Origin: JAEUHO01 sp046350655
GTDB taxonomy: Bacteria; Planctomycetota; PLA2; JAEUHO01
Length of the DNA: 64,000 nt
Reading direction: 5' to 3'
Assembly: GCA_046350655.1 (NCBI GenBank)
Contig: JAXMAB010000005.1
Coordinates: forward strand, 310,001-374,000
Shown here: one piece after another, positions 25,858 to 34,910 of the stretch
How the letters are laid out: every line of letters starts with the position of its first letter
How positions within the stretch are numbered: the stretch's first letter is position 1
Translations under genes and position numbers: made by a program
Notes under the pieces: model-generated
What the model was told of the DNA's origin: nothing
Seen by the model: only the letters and a program-made list of their open reading frames with translations
Databases searched by the model: none

Positions 25858-28182
25858 TCAGGGGACCCGGCGGAGGAGGTCGACGAAGCTACCGCCGAAC
25901 AGCGCCCGGAGCCGCGCGCGCTCCTTGCTGTCGGGGTCGGCGTAGGACGCGTGCTCGTCGGCGGGGACCGCGAGGATGCCTTCGAGGCGCGGCGTGTCCT
26001 CGGCCACGATCGCGACGGGCGCCGCGGCCGGGTCGTCCGCCGCGCGGAGCGCTTCGGGGGCGAAGAGCGGGACGCCCGCGCCGCCGGAGAGGAGGAGGAG
26101 CGTCTTCGGGCCGAGGCGCGTGCGCAGCGCCGCGAGCGCGGCGGCCGACGCCGCGGGCTCGGGGGCGAGCGGCGCCGTGACGCGGACCGTGGCCGGCGCG
26201 TCGCCGAGGCGCGCGCGGACGGCGGCGTAGGCGTCCGGGTCGAGGCCCGTGAGGTCGACGACGAGCTTGGCCTCGAGGGCGGCGTCGACGATCGCGTCAC
26301 GGACGTCGTCCTTCGGCATCGAGGCGCCGTCGAACGGCGCGACCCAGCGGAGGCCGAGGTCGCGGTACGTCGAGAGCACCGGCGGGAACGCGGCCGCGGA
26401 GACCGGGCACGCGAGGCGCGGCAGCACCGCGGTGCGCCCGCCGCGCGCGGCGTTGACCAGGTCGGGGGCGGTGCGCACGAACGTGACGTCGCGCCGGCCG
26501 TCCACGCCGCGGGCGAGGCGCGCCCACGCGACCGCGGCGCCGCCGTCCTTCTCGTCGAGCGCGGCGACGACGCAGGCGCGCCCCGCCTTGACCAGGGCGG
26601 AGCGGTCCGCGGGCGCGTCCTTCTTGCCGGCGAGGATCACGGCGAGCGCGGCGGCGCTCTCGGGGCCCTCGACGACGCGGGGGCTCTCGCGCAGGACGAG
26701 GCCCGCGGCCTCGCGACCCGTCGCGAGCGGCTCGGGGTGGGAGCCGAGCTTCACGAGCGCCGCCCCGACGACGCGCCCGACGGCCTCCAGGCACTCGGGC
26801 TTCAGGTTGACCGCGTCGTCCGCGACCTGGTGGTAGTTGGGGTGATCGCCGGCGCTGTGCGCGAAGAGCGCGGGGATGCCGCGCTCGTAGAAGGGCCAGT
26901 GGTCGGAGTTGCCCTCGACGCGGAACGGCGCGAGGGTCGCGGCGTACGGGGCCGGGCACGCGGACGCGGCGAGGTCGTAGAGGTGCGGGTAGCCCTCGCC
27001 GCCGCCGAGCGAGACCTCGGGCTTGCCCTGGCCCGTCATGTCGAGGTTGAGCATCGCGACGACCGCCTTGTGCGCGAAGGGGAGGTCGGCGACGAGCGCG
27101 CGGCTCCCCTCGAGCCCCTGCTCCTCGGCGCCGAACCACACGAACACGATCGTGCGGGCCGGGCGCCAGCGGTTGCGGACGAGGGTCTCGACGAGCGCGA
27201 GCAGCGTGGCGGAGCCCGACGCGTTGTCGTCGGCGCCGTTGAAGACGCGGCCGGTGGCGTCGGTGCCGAGGTGGTCGAGGTGGGCGCCGACGAGGACGAC
27301 CTCGTTGCGCAGGTCCGGGTCGCGGCCGCGGATGCCGCCGATCACGTTGTTGGCCTGCACGTGCGGGTAGTGCTTGCCGTTCACCTCGAGACGGACGGTG
27401 ACGCCGGTGCCGAACGAGCGACCGGGCTCGCCCTTGTCGCGCGAGGCCTTGAGGTCGGCCAGCGTGCGGCCGCGCTTGGCGAGCACGCGGTCGGCGACGG
27501 CGCCCGCGACCCACACCGCCGGCAGCTTCTCGCGGTGGAACTTGCTCTGGATCGTGCCCTGGACCGCCTTCTCGCCCTCGGCGACGAGGAAGCCCACCGC
27601 GCCGCGGTCCGCGGCGACCGACGACTTCGCGCCGATCTGGCGCTCGACCCCGAACTCGCTCTCGCGCGCGGCCGGCGCGCCGCGGAGCGCGAGGACGATC
27701 TTGCCCTTGACGTCGAGGCCGTCGTAGTCGTCCCAGCCGCGGTCGGGCGCGGAGATGCCGTACCCGACGAACACGACCTCGGCCTCGACGGCGCCCGTGC
27801 CCGTGTAGTTGAGGTCGACGAACTGCGTGCCGTACTCGACGGCCTCGCCCTCGACCTTCAGCTCGATCGGCGGCGCGACCGCGGTCGCGGCGAACACGAA
27901 CGGCTCGAGGTACGCGCCGCCTCGGTCCATCGGGTCGAGGCCCAGCTCGGAGATCTTGCTGACCATCCACGTCTCGGCGCGGCGGCCGCCCTCGAACCCG
28001 GAGCGGCGGCCGAGCATCGCGTCGTCCGCGAGCGCCTTCGCGTGGGCGAGGGCGGCCTCGCCCGTGAAGCCGGCGAGGAAGTCCTCCGCGGGCTCGGCGG
28101 CCGCGTCCTCCGCGACGACGGCGCGCGGCGCGACCGTTCCGAGCAGCAGGGCGGCGAGCGCGAGGGCGAGACGGCGGCGCAT
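25858..28182 (-). CDS. Secreted M28-family zinc aminopeptidase with PA domain and extra C-terminal domain
   Basis: The 774-residue protein has a signal peptide (residues 1-24). A protease-associated insertion covers about 100-260. The M28 catalytic core contains GAHLDHLG (His301), GADDNASG (Asp318), the catalytic Glu pair in WFGAEEQGLEGS, LNLDMTG (Asp381) and the last ligand in HSAGDHPNYHQ. About 290 residues beyond the core form a second alpha/beta domain whose pattern (TAVLPRL, then STYRDLGLRWVAP) recalls M19 dipeptidases but lacks clear metal ligands. It would trim N-terminal residues from peptides in the periplasm. Confidence 0.88.
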   Translation of the reverse strand: MRRRLALALAALLLGTVAPRAVVAEDAAAEPAEDFLAGFTGEAALAHAKALADDAMLGRRSGFEGGRRAETWMVSKISELGLDPMDRGGAYLEPFVFAATAVAPPIELKVEGEAVEYGTQFVDLNYTGTGAVEAEVVFVGYGISAPDRGWDDYDGLDVKGKIVLALRGAPAARESEFGVERQIGAKSSVAADRGAVGFLVAEGEKAVQGTIQSKFHREKLPAVWVAGAVADRVLAKRGRTLADLKASRDKGEPGRSFGTGVTVRLEVNGKHYPHVQANNVIGGIRGRDPDLRNEVVLVGAHLDHLGTDATGRVFNGADDNASGSATLLALVETLVRNRWRPARTIVFVWFGAEEQGLEGSRALVADLPFAHKAVVAMLNLDMTGQGKPEVSLGGGEGYPHLYDLAASACPAPYAATLAPFRVEGNSDHWPFYERGIPALFAHSAGDHPNYHQVADDAVNLKPECLEAVGRVVGAALVKLGSHPEPLATGREAAGLVLRESPRVVEGPESAAALAVILAGKKDAPADRSALVKAGRACVVAALDEKDGGAAVAWARLARGVDGRRDVTFVRTAPDLVNAARGGRTAVLPRLACPVSAAAFPPVLSTYRDLGLRWVAPFDGASMPKDDVRDAIVDAALEAKLVVDLTGLDPDAYAAVRARLGDAPATVRVTAPLAPEPAASAAALAALRTRLGPKTLLLLSGGAGVPLFAPEALRAADDPAAAPVAIVAEDTPRLEGILAVPADEHASYADPDSKERARLRALFGGSFVDLLRRVP

Positions 28183-28241
28183 GCGGGGGAGGCTCCGGTG
28201 GGGCGCCCCTTGTAGCGCATCGGCGGGCCCTGCGCGCCGGG

Positions 28242-28859
28242 CTACCGCCGCACGTACCGCAGGTAGTGGATGTCGCGGCCCATGGCGCGCCACCGCTCCT
28301 CGAACACGGTGACGCGGGCCCCCTTGGGCAGCTTCACCCAGCCCGGGTCGGGGTGGACGCTCTCCATCCCGGGCGCGGCCGACATGCCGGCGTGGATCTC
28401 GATCGCGTACGCCGGGCTGTCGGTCGCCAGGACGACCTCCCCGCCGGGCACCAGGGACGCCGCGAGGGACGCCGCGAACGGGCCCGCGAACAGCCGGTAC
28501 CGGGCGTGGTGCTTCTTCGGCCAGGGGTCGGGGAAGTGGATGTGGTACGTGGCGACGCGGGCCGGCGTCAGGAACGGCTCGACGAGGTCGGCCGCCGGAC
28601 GCCAGATCAGGCGGCAGTTGTCGAGCCCGACGCCCGCGGCGGCGAGGCGCCGCGCGTACCGGGCGACCCGCTTGCTGCTGTACTCGATCCCGAGCCAGTT
28701 CCGGTCGGGGTGGGCCGCCGCCTGCTCGAGGAGGAAGTCGTCCTCCCCGGGCCCGATCTCGACGACGAGCGGCGCGTCGGGCCGGGCGAACGCGCGGGCG
28801 GGCCCGCCGCCGAGCACCCAGTCCTCCCAGGTCGTCTCGTAGGGGCGCGCGGGGTCCAC
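28242..28859 (-). CDS. trmB: tRNA (guanine-N7-)-methyltransferase
   Basis: The 205-residue protein methylates G46 of tRNAs using SAM. The SAM-binding VVEIGPGEDDFLLEQA, the second-strand GIEYSSKRVARYARR, and the signature HIHFPDPWPKKHHARYR are all present, as is the C-terminal TVFEERWRAMGRDIHYLRY. Length is normal for TrmB. The start is ATG 28859. A second, divergent TrmB-like gene is at 34037-34885 with an altered signature. Confidence 0.94.
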   Translation of the reverse strand: MDPARPYETTWEDWVLGGGPARAFARPDAPLVVEIGPGEDDFLLEQAAAHPDRNWLGIEYSSKRVARYARRLAAAGVGLDNCRLIWRPAADLVEPFLTPARVATYHIHFPDPWPKKHHARYRLFAGPFAASLAASLVPGGEVVLATDSPAYAIEIHAGMSAAPGMESVHPDPGWVKLPKGARVTVFEERWRAMGRDIHYLRYVRR

Positions 28860-29050
28860 GCGCCTGTGGTACCGAGGGTCCGGCGCGTCCGAAAGCCGTT
28901 ACAGGGAGGCTCGGGGGGGAACCGCTGGTCCCAGCGCGGCCCCCAGCGAGGGACCGCGAGGCCCGTTCGCCCGCGGGCCACCGGATCCGGCCCAGCGGAT
29001 GGCGCGCTACCGGGTCACGCGCCGTGGGGCGGACCGCCCCATCGGTGGGA

Positions 29051-29629
29051 TCAGTGATTCCCGATCGGCGCGTCGTGGACCCGCAGGGCGAGCTCCACGC
29101 GGTTCCGCACGCCACACTTGCCGTACACCGCGACCAGGGCGTTCTTGACCGTCTTCTCGGTCACGCCGAGTTTCTCCGCGGTCTCGCTGTTCGAGTGGCC
29201 GCGGGAGACCTCGAGTGCGATCTCCGACTCGCGCAGCGTGAGGTGGAACCGCGTCTGCAGCCGCCGGACGGTCGGGTCCGTCGAGATCCCCGGCGGGGAG
29301 ATCCGGGCGAGGTACCACCGGTGGGATTCCCGGCGGAGGACGACGACCTCGAGCCGGAACGGACGCCCGTCGGCCGCGAGGATCGGGACTTCGGGGAGGT
29401 TCTGGCCGTCGCCCCGCTCGGCGCGGGTCTTGGCGGCCGCGACCGCCTCCCGGAGCACCACGGCGGCGGGCCCGTTCGGGTCGAGGAGGTGCGGCCGGGC
29501 CGCCGGGTTCACGTAGATCTGCCGGAGCCACGCGTCGAACAGCACGACCCCACGATCCGGGTCGGCGTCCAGGGCCTCACGGAAGGGCATCGCGGCCTCC
29601 AACTCGCCGATCGTCGACCGCTCGGTCAC
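29051..29629 (-). CDS. LuxR-type transcription regulator with PAS-like N-terminal domain
   Basis: The 192-residue protein starts with GTG at 29629 behind GGAGG (8-nt spacing). Residues about 10-110 look like a PAS fold (VVLFDAWLRQIYVNPAARPHLL). Residues about 125-185 form a LuxR/NarL helix-turn-helix: LTLRESEIALEVSRGHSNSE, then LGVTEKTVKNALVAVYGKCG. No receiver Asp is present, so it probably responds to a bound ligand or redox cue. It sits next to the initiator tRNA gene, transcribed away from it. Targets are unknown. Confidence 0.85.
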   Translation of the reverse strand: MTERSTIGELEAAMPFREALDADPDRGVVLFDAWLRQIYVNPAARPHLLDPNGPAAVVLREAVAAAKTRAERGDGQNLPEVPILAADGRPFRLEVVVLRRESHRWYLARISPPGISTDPTVRRLQTRFHLTLRESEIALEVSRGHSNSETAEKLGVTEKTVKNALVAVYGKCGVRNRVELALRVHDAPIGNH

Positions 29630-29881
29630 GCGATGCCTCCGGAACTTCGGAACGTGGGGCGGGTTTCAGCAATCCCCGGTCCGTTTGCCCGGGGGGCTCA
29701 AAACCCCCTGAACACCGGGACGCAGGTCCCGATCCGGGGGACATTCTCCCCGGATATCGGGGCTAAGGTCCCGAAAGCGTGCTTTCCACGCCACGGGGCA
29801 CTTTCCAACTCCGACAGCCTTCGGATGCGGATTCGGGGCTTGAGGATCCCATCGCGGACCGGGTCGGGCCTCCGACCGTAC

Positions 29882-29909
29882 TTGACGGCGGTCGGGGCAC
29901 GGCTACCCT
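29882..29909 (+). promoter_or_regulatory. Promoter of the initiator tRNA gene
   Basis: TTGACG (29882-29887) and TACCCT (29904-29909) are separated by 16 nt and end about 11 bp before the tRNA. Upstream, 29700-29800 holds several GGG/CCC inverted pairs whose role is unclear. Confidence 0.65.
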
Positions 29910-29920
29910 CCGCGTTCCAC

Positions 29921-29995
29921 CGCGGGGTGGAGAAGTGGTATCTCGTCAGGCTCATAACCTGGAGGTCGCGGGTTCGACTCCCGCCCCCGCAACCA
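29921..29995 (+). tRNA. Initiator tRNA-fMet (CAT), CCA encoded
   Basis: The 75-nt gene folds as a cloverleaf with anticodon CAT in CTCATAA. The acceptor CGCGGGG/CCCCGCA has the unpaired C1-A72 that marks bacterial initiators. The T arm is GCGGG-TTCGACT-CCCGC, and CCA is encoded at 29993-29995. The anticodon stem is TCAGG/CCTGG. The usual three consecutive G-C pairs of initiators are therefore A-T, G-C, G-C here, a rare variant. A promoter precedes it and a hairpin terminator follows it. Its last 29 nt are copied in the downstream tandem array. Confidence 0.93.
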
Positions 29996-30026
29996 TGACG
30001 GCCGCTGCCCAAAGCAGCGGCCGTCG
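29996..30026 (+). terminator. Hairpin directly after the initiator tRNA
   Basis: GACGGCCGCTGC pairs with GCAGCGGCCGTC around a short CCAAA loop, starting one base after the CCA. There is no T-run. The same hairpin follows each intact tRNA-end copy in the array, with compensating base changes in some copies. Confidence 0.65.
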
Positions 30027-30046
30027 CCCGAAGCTAGGGCGTCCGT

Positions 30047-32256
30047 GGTCCGGTACGTGGGGGGCGGGAGTCGACCCGCGACCGGGAGGGGTGGTAGGCG
30101 GCCAGGGCGCGAAGCGCCCGCAGACGCCGAAGGAGGGGCCACATGGCCCCTCCTTTAGGAACGGCGCGTCGCGCGGCACCGGAGGGCAGAACCTCGAGCC
30201 CCGTCCGCGAACGCGAGGCCCGTCCGCCCCTCGCCCCGCATCCGAGACCTCCGGCCCCACCGACGGTCCGCGCGGGTTCGACTCCCGCCCCCGCAACCAT
30301 GACGGCCGCTGCCCAAAGCAGCGGCCGTCGCCATTTCTACGGCGCCCTTGGTCCGGTACGTAGGGGGCGGGAGTCGACCCGCGACCGGGAGGGGTGGTAG
30401 GCGACGAGGGTGCGCAGCACCCGAAGGCGCCGAAGGAGGGGCGACATCGCCCCTCCTTTGAAAACGGCGCGTCGCGCGGTACCGGCGGGCGAGACCTCGA
30501 GCCCCGCACGACGACGCGAGGCCCGCCCGCCCTTCGCCCCGCCTCCGAAACCGCCGGCCCCACCGACGGTCCGCGCGGGTTCGACTCCCGCCCCCGCAAC
30601 CACGAAGGCCGCTGCCACAAGCAGCGGCCTTCGCCATTTCTACGGCGCCCTTGGTCCGGTACGTAGGGGGCGAGTCGACCCGCGACCGGGAGGGGTGGTA
30701 GGCGACGAGGGTGCGCAGCACCCGAAGGCGCCCAGGGGAGGAGGGCGAGCGCAGCGAGCCCGGTGAGGGGGCTTGGCCCCCTCACAAGACAGCGCGGGGT
30801 AGGAGCGAGCGCAGCGAGCGACGTCCCCCGAGGACGGCGCGCAGCGCCGCCCGCAGGGGGCCACATGGCCCCTCCTTTGAAAACGGCGCGTCGCGCGGTA
30901 CCGGCGGGCGAGACCTCGAGCCCCGCACGACGACGCGAGGCCCGCCCGCCCTTCGCCCCGCCTCCGAAACCGCCGGCCCCACCGACGGTCCGCGCGGGTT
31001 CGACTCCCGCCCCGCAACCATGACGGCCGCTGCCCAAAGCAGCGGCCTTCACCATTTCTAGGGCGTCCGTGGTCCGGTACGTGGGGGGCGGGAGTCGACC
31101 CGCGACCGGGAGGGGTGGTAGGCGACGAGGGTGCGCAGCACCCGAAGGCGCCCAGGGGGAGGAGGGCGAGCGCGGCGAGCCCGGTGAGGGGGCTTGGCCC
31201 CCTCACAAGACAGCGCGGGGTAGGAGCGAGCGCGGCGAGCGACGTCCCCGAGGACGGCGCGCAGCGCCGCCCGCAGGGGGCCACATGGCCCCTCCTTTAG
31301 GAACGGCGCGTCGCGCGGTACCGGCGGGCGAGACCTCGAGCCCCGCACGACGACGCGAGGCCCGCCCGCCCTTCGCCCCGCCTCCGAAACCGCCGGCCCC
31401 ACCGACGGTCCGCGCGGGTTCGACTCCCGCCCCCGCAACCACGAAGGCCGCTGCCACAAGCAGCGGCCTTCCCATTTCTAGGGCGTCCGTGGTCCGGTAC
31501 GTGGGGGGCGGGAGTCGACCCGCGACCGGGTGGGGAGGTAGGCGACGAGTGCGCAGCACCCGAAGGCGCCGAGGGGGAGGAGGGGCGAGCGCAGCGAGCC
31601 CGGTGAGGGGGCTTGGCCCCCTCACAAGACAGCGCGGGGTAGGAGCGAGCGCAGCGAGCGACGTCCCCCGAGGACGGCGCGCAGCGCCGCCCGCAGGGGC
31701 GACATCCCCCCCCCCCCCCGGGCCCCCCGGCGGGGCGGGGGCCATCCCGTCGGAGCCCCCCCCCCCCCCCCCCCCCACCCGCCCCCCCCGCCCCCCCGGC
31801 GGGCCGGGGGGGGTCCCCCCCCCCCCCCCCCACCCCTCCCGCCCGCGCCCCAACGCCGCGGCCTTCGCCATTTCTACGGCGCCCTTGGTCCGGTACGTGG
31901 GGGGCGGGAGTCGACCCGCGACCGGGAGGGGTGGTAGGCGGCAAGGGCACGAAGCGCCCGCGGACGCCCAGGGGGAGGAGGGCGAGCGCAGCGAGCCCGG
32001 TGAGGGGGCTTGGCCCCCTCACAAGACAGCGCGGGGTAGGAGCGAGCGCAGCGAGCGACGTCCCCCGAGGACGGCGCGCAGCGCCGCCCGCAGGGGGCCA
32101 CATGGCCCCTCCTTTAGGAACGGCGCGTCGCGCGGTACCGGCGGGCGAGACCTCGAGCCCCGCACGACGACGCGAGGCCCGCCCGCCCTTCGCCCCGCCT
32201 CCGAAACCGCCGGCCCCACCGACGGTCCGCGCGGGTTCGACTCCCGCCCCCGAAAC
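30047..32256 (+). repeat. Six-unit tandem array carrying tRNA-fMet 3' ends and inverted T-arm copies
   Basis: Units start at GGTCCGGTACGT: 30047, 30350, 30653, 31071, 31491 and 31887 (periods 303, 303, 418, 420 and 396). Each begins with an inverted T-arm copy (unit 1 30060-30080, one T missing). Units 1, 2 and 4 end with an exact copy, and unit 3 with a near-exact copy, of the last 29 nt of the tRNA including CCA (unit 1 30271-30299), followed by the terminator-like hairpin. The long units add about 115 bp with the hairpin GTGAGGGGGC-tt-GCCCCCTCAC shape and GAGCGCAGCGAGC motifs. Units 1, 3, 4 and 6 also have the palindrome GGGGCCACATGGCCCC (GGGGCGACATCGCCCC in unit 2). Unit 5's 3' end is destroyed by a C-rich tract. 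Unit 6 ends in a decayed copy. ORFs here are antisense readings of T-arm sequence, not genes. Confidence 0.92.
31706..31832. other. Poly-C/poly-G low-complexity tract
   Basis: The tract contains C runs of up to about 21 bases and G runs, and replaces the 3' part of unit 5. It may be a real slippage product or a local sequence or assembly fault in a hard-to-read tandem array. Confidence 0.7.
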
Positions 32257-32282
32257 CGGGAAGGCCCCGCCCCGTGGCCGAC

Positions 32283-32320
32283 GCCGAGACGAAAGGCTAC
32301 GACCCCGTTGTCTCGGTGTC
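32283..32320. repeat. Dispersed covarying-hairpin repeat, single copy
   Basis: GAGAC pairs with GTCTC around the core GGCTACGACCCCGTT, in the orientation of clusters 1 and 2. It sits at the end of the tandem array. The remaining gap to 32492 has no gene. Just before the next start is AGGAGA, a usable ribosome site. Confidence 0.75.
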
Positions 32321-32492
32321 GGCGACCCCCGTCCCCGACCGGGCCTCGGGTCGAGGCCCGCCCCGCCCCGCCCCCCCATCCGGAGGCCGGACGGGTGGAC
32401 CGCCTCACATCCGGGGGGCCAACGGCCGAGAAGGAGGGGCCCACCCCCACCACCGCAGGGTGGCGTAGGCTGCAGGACCAGGAGAACCCCGG

Positions 32493-33341
32493 ATGCGCTT
32501 CGCTCCCTTCGCCCTTGCCCTCGCGCTCGTCGCCGGCTCCCTCGCCGTCCCGACGTCCGCCCTCGCCGACGACGCCGCCTATGCCCAGCAACTGGACGGG
32601 AAGGCGGCGTCGGTCGTCGTGCTGAAGCTCGTCACCAAGGTCGGGGACTTCGAGAACGCCTCGGAACGGGTCGGGACGCTGATCGACCCGTCCGGGGTGG
32701 TGATGACCACGGGCCTCGGCGGGACGCGGGGTGGCATGAAGGTCGCGCTGGTCAGCGCGCGCGTCGTCTTCCCGGGCGACGAGAAGGAGTACGACGCGAT
32801 CCTCGGCGCGTTCGACACCCGGCTGGGCCTCGCGTTCTTCCGGATCAAGGACACGACCGGCCGGACGATCACGGCGGTCAACCCGGCCGACGCGGGCGAG
32901 GTGAAGGTCGGCGACGAGCTGTTCGGCGTGTCGCGGCTGGAGGACGGCTTCGACTACGCGCCGTTCTACGGCACCGTGAAGATCGTCGGCCAGGTGAAGA
33001 AGCCCCGCGACATGTGGCTCCCGTCCGGCGCGTGGCCCCTCGCGAGCCCCTTGTTCACGGGCGCGGGCAAGTTCGCGGGCGTGATGATCCAGCAGCAGGG
33101 CGTGTCGGACGGCCCGCGCTGGACGAAGAGCTTCCTGCTGCCGGCCGTGGCCGCGCAGGGCGTGATCGCGCAGGGCGTGAAGGCCAGCGCGAAGGCGCTC
33201 GAGGAGATGCAGGCGAAGGAGAAGGAGGAGGCCGCGAACGGCACCGCGCCCAAGAAGGACGACGCGGCGAAGCCCGCGACGCCGGCGCCGGCCCCGATGG
33301 ACGACGGCGCCCCCGGCGGGACGGACGGCGAAGGCAAGTAG
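32493..33341 (+). CDS. Secreted trypsin-fold protein with degenerate catalytic residues
   Basis: The 282-residue protein has a signal peptide (1-25, ...TSALA) and a region patterned like an S1/HtrA protease domain. GTLIDPSGVVMTTGLGG corresponds to the catalytic-His loop but has no His. DTRLGLAFFRI matches the Asp strand. GAWPLASPLFTGAG stands where G-x-S-G-G-P is expected. The triad is therefore not intact and proteolysis is unlikely. A helical, Lys/Glu/Ala-rich tail follows. It may be a binding or scaffold protein. AGGAGA precedes the ATG at good distance. Confidence 0.65.
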   Translation: MRFAPFALALALVAGSLAVPTSALADDAAYAQQLDGKAASVVVLKLVTKVGDFENASERVGTLIDPSGVVMTTGLGGTRGGMKVALVSARVVFPGDEKEYDAILGAFDTRLGLAFFRIKDTTGRTITAVNPADAGEVKVGDELFGVSRLEDGFDYAPFYGTVKIVGQVKKPRDMWLPSGAWPLASPLFTGAGKFAGVMIQQQGVSDGPRWTKSFLLPAVAAQGVIAQGVKASAKALEEMQAKEKEEAANGTAPKKDDAAKPATPAPAPMDDGAPGGTDGEGK

Positions 33342-33398
33342 GCCTCCGCCGCCCCGTCCTCGGAAGCGCCGCCGCCCCGGACCGCGGGGTCGCCGGGG

Positions 33399-33965
33399 TC
33401 AGTCCTCGTCGGCGTCCGAGGCCCCCATCGACGACGGCTTCTCCGCGCGCCGCGCGGGCTTCTCCGCGTCGGGCGACTTCGCGCCCTTGCCCGACGTGTC
33501 GGCCTTCTCCGCGTCCTTCCGGGCGGCGGCGTCCGACTCGAGCTTGGCGAGCGCGTCGGCGAGCCTGCGGTCCGCCGCCTCGAGCGCGCCCTTCGCGGCG
33601 GTCGCCTTGGCGTCGTCCTTGGCCTCGACCGCGGCGGCGAGCGCGGCCTGCGCCTTGGTGCGCGTGCCCTCGTAGCGGAGGACCTCGCGGACGGCGCGCA
33701 GCGCGGCGTCGCGCGCGTCGGCGGCGTCGCCGGTGGGCGCCGTCTCCTCGCGACCCGCGCGGAGGTCGTTGCGCGTGCGGCGCAGCAGCGCGAGCAGGTG
33801 CTCGAGGGCGCGCACCTCGCCCTCGACGGCCGCGAGCCGCGGCGACGCCTCGGCCGCGGGGGCCGGCGTCGCGACGGGATCGCCCGCGCGCGCGCGGGAG
33901 GGGACGGAAACGGCGGCGGCCGCCACGAGGACGGCCGCGAGGGCCGACCGGGAGAAACGGGACAT
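33399..33965 (-). CDS. Secreted coiled-coil protein
   Basis: The 188-residue protein begins MSRFSRSALAAVLVAAA, with a signal peptide ending near ARAGD (residue 27). The remainder is nearly all charged helix (AVEGEVRALEHLLALLRRTR, then Ala/Lys/Glu/Asp heptads) and predicts a coiled coil of over 100 residues ending in a Lys-Pro-Ser tail. It is downstream of the second TrmB-like gene on the same strand. The function is unknown. Confidence 0.65.
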   Translation of the reverse strand: MSRFSRSALAAVLVAAAAVSVPSRARAGDPVATPAPAAEASPRLAAVEGEVRALEHLLALLRRTRNDLRAGREETAPTGDAADARDAALRAVREVLRYEGTRTKAQAALAAAVEAKDDAKATAAKGALEAADRRLADALAKLESDAAARKDAEKADTSGKGAKSPDAEKPARRAEKPSSMGASDADED

Positions 33966-34036
33966 GGGGAAGCTCCAGGGGCGGCCGCGGGCCGATCCCG
34001 AGGCGCCCTCTTCCCTCGCGCGAGCCCCCCCGCCGG

Positions 34037-34885
<849 letters not shown>

Positions 34886-34910
34886 GCCGAGAAGGTACCG
34901 CCGCGCCGCC

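Noticed and set aside
30047..32256. CRISPR array
   Set aside because: Units are 300-420 bp and nearly all repeat. There are no short regular repeats with unique spacers and no cas genes.
30270..32256. Further tRNA genes at each array unit
   Set aside because: Only the T arm, 3' acceptor strand and CCA are present. The 5' half and anticodon are missing, so no full cloverleaf can form.
29952..32379. Minus-strand frames encoding repeats such as GRESNPRGPSVGP and AGVEPARTVGG
   Set aside because: These are reverse-complement translations of the T arm and tRNA end and repeat with the array. Such tRNA-antisense ORFs are well-known false proteins.
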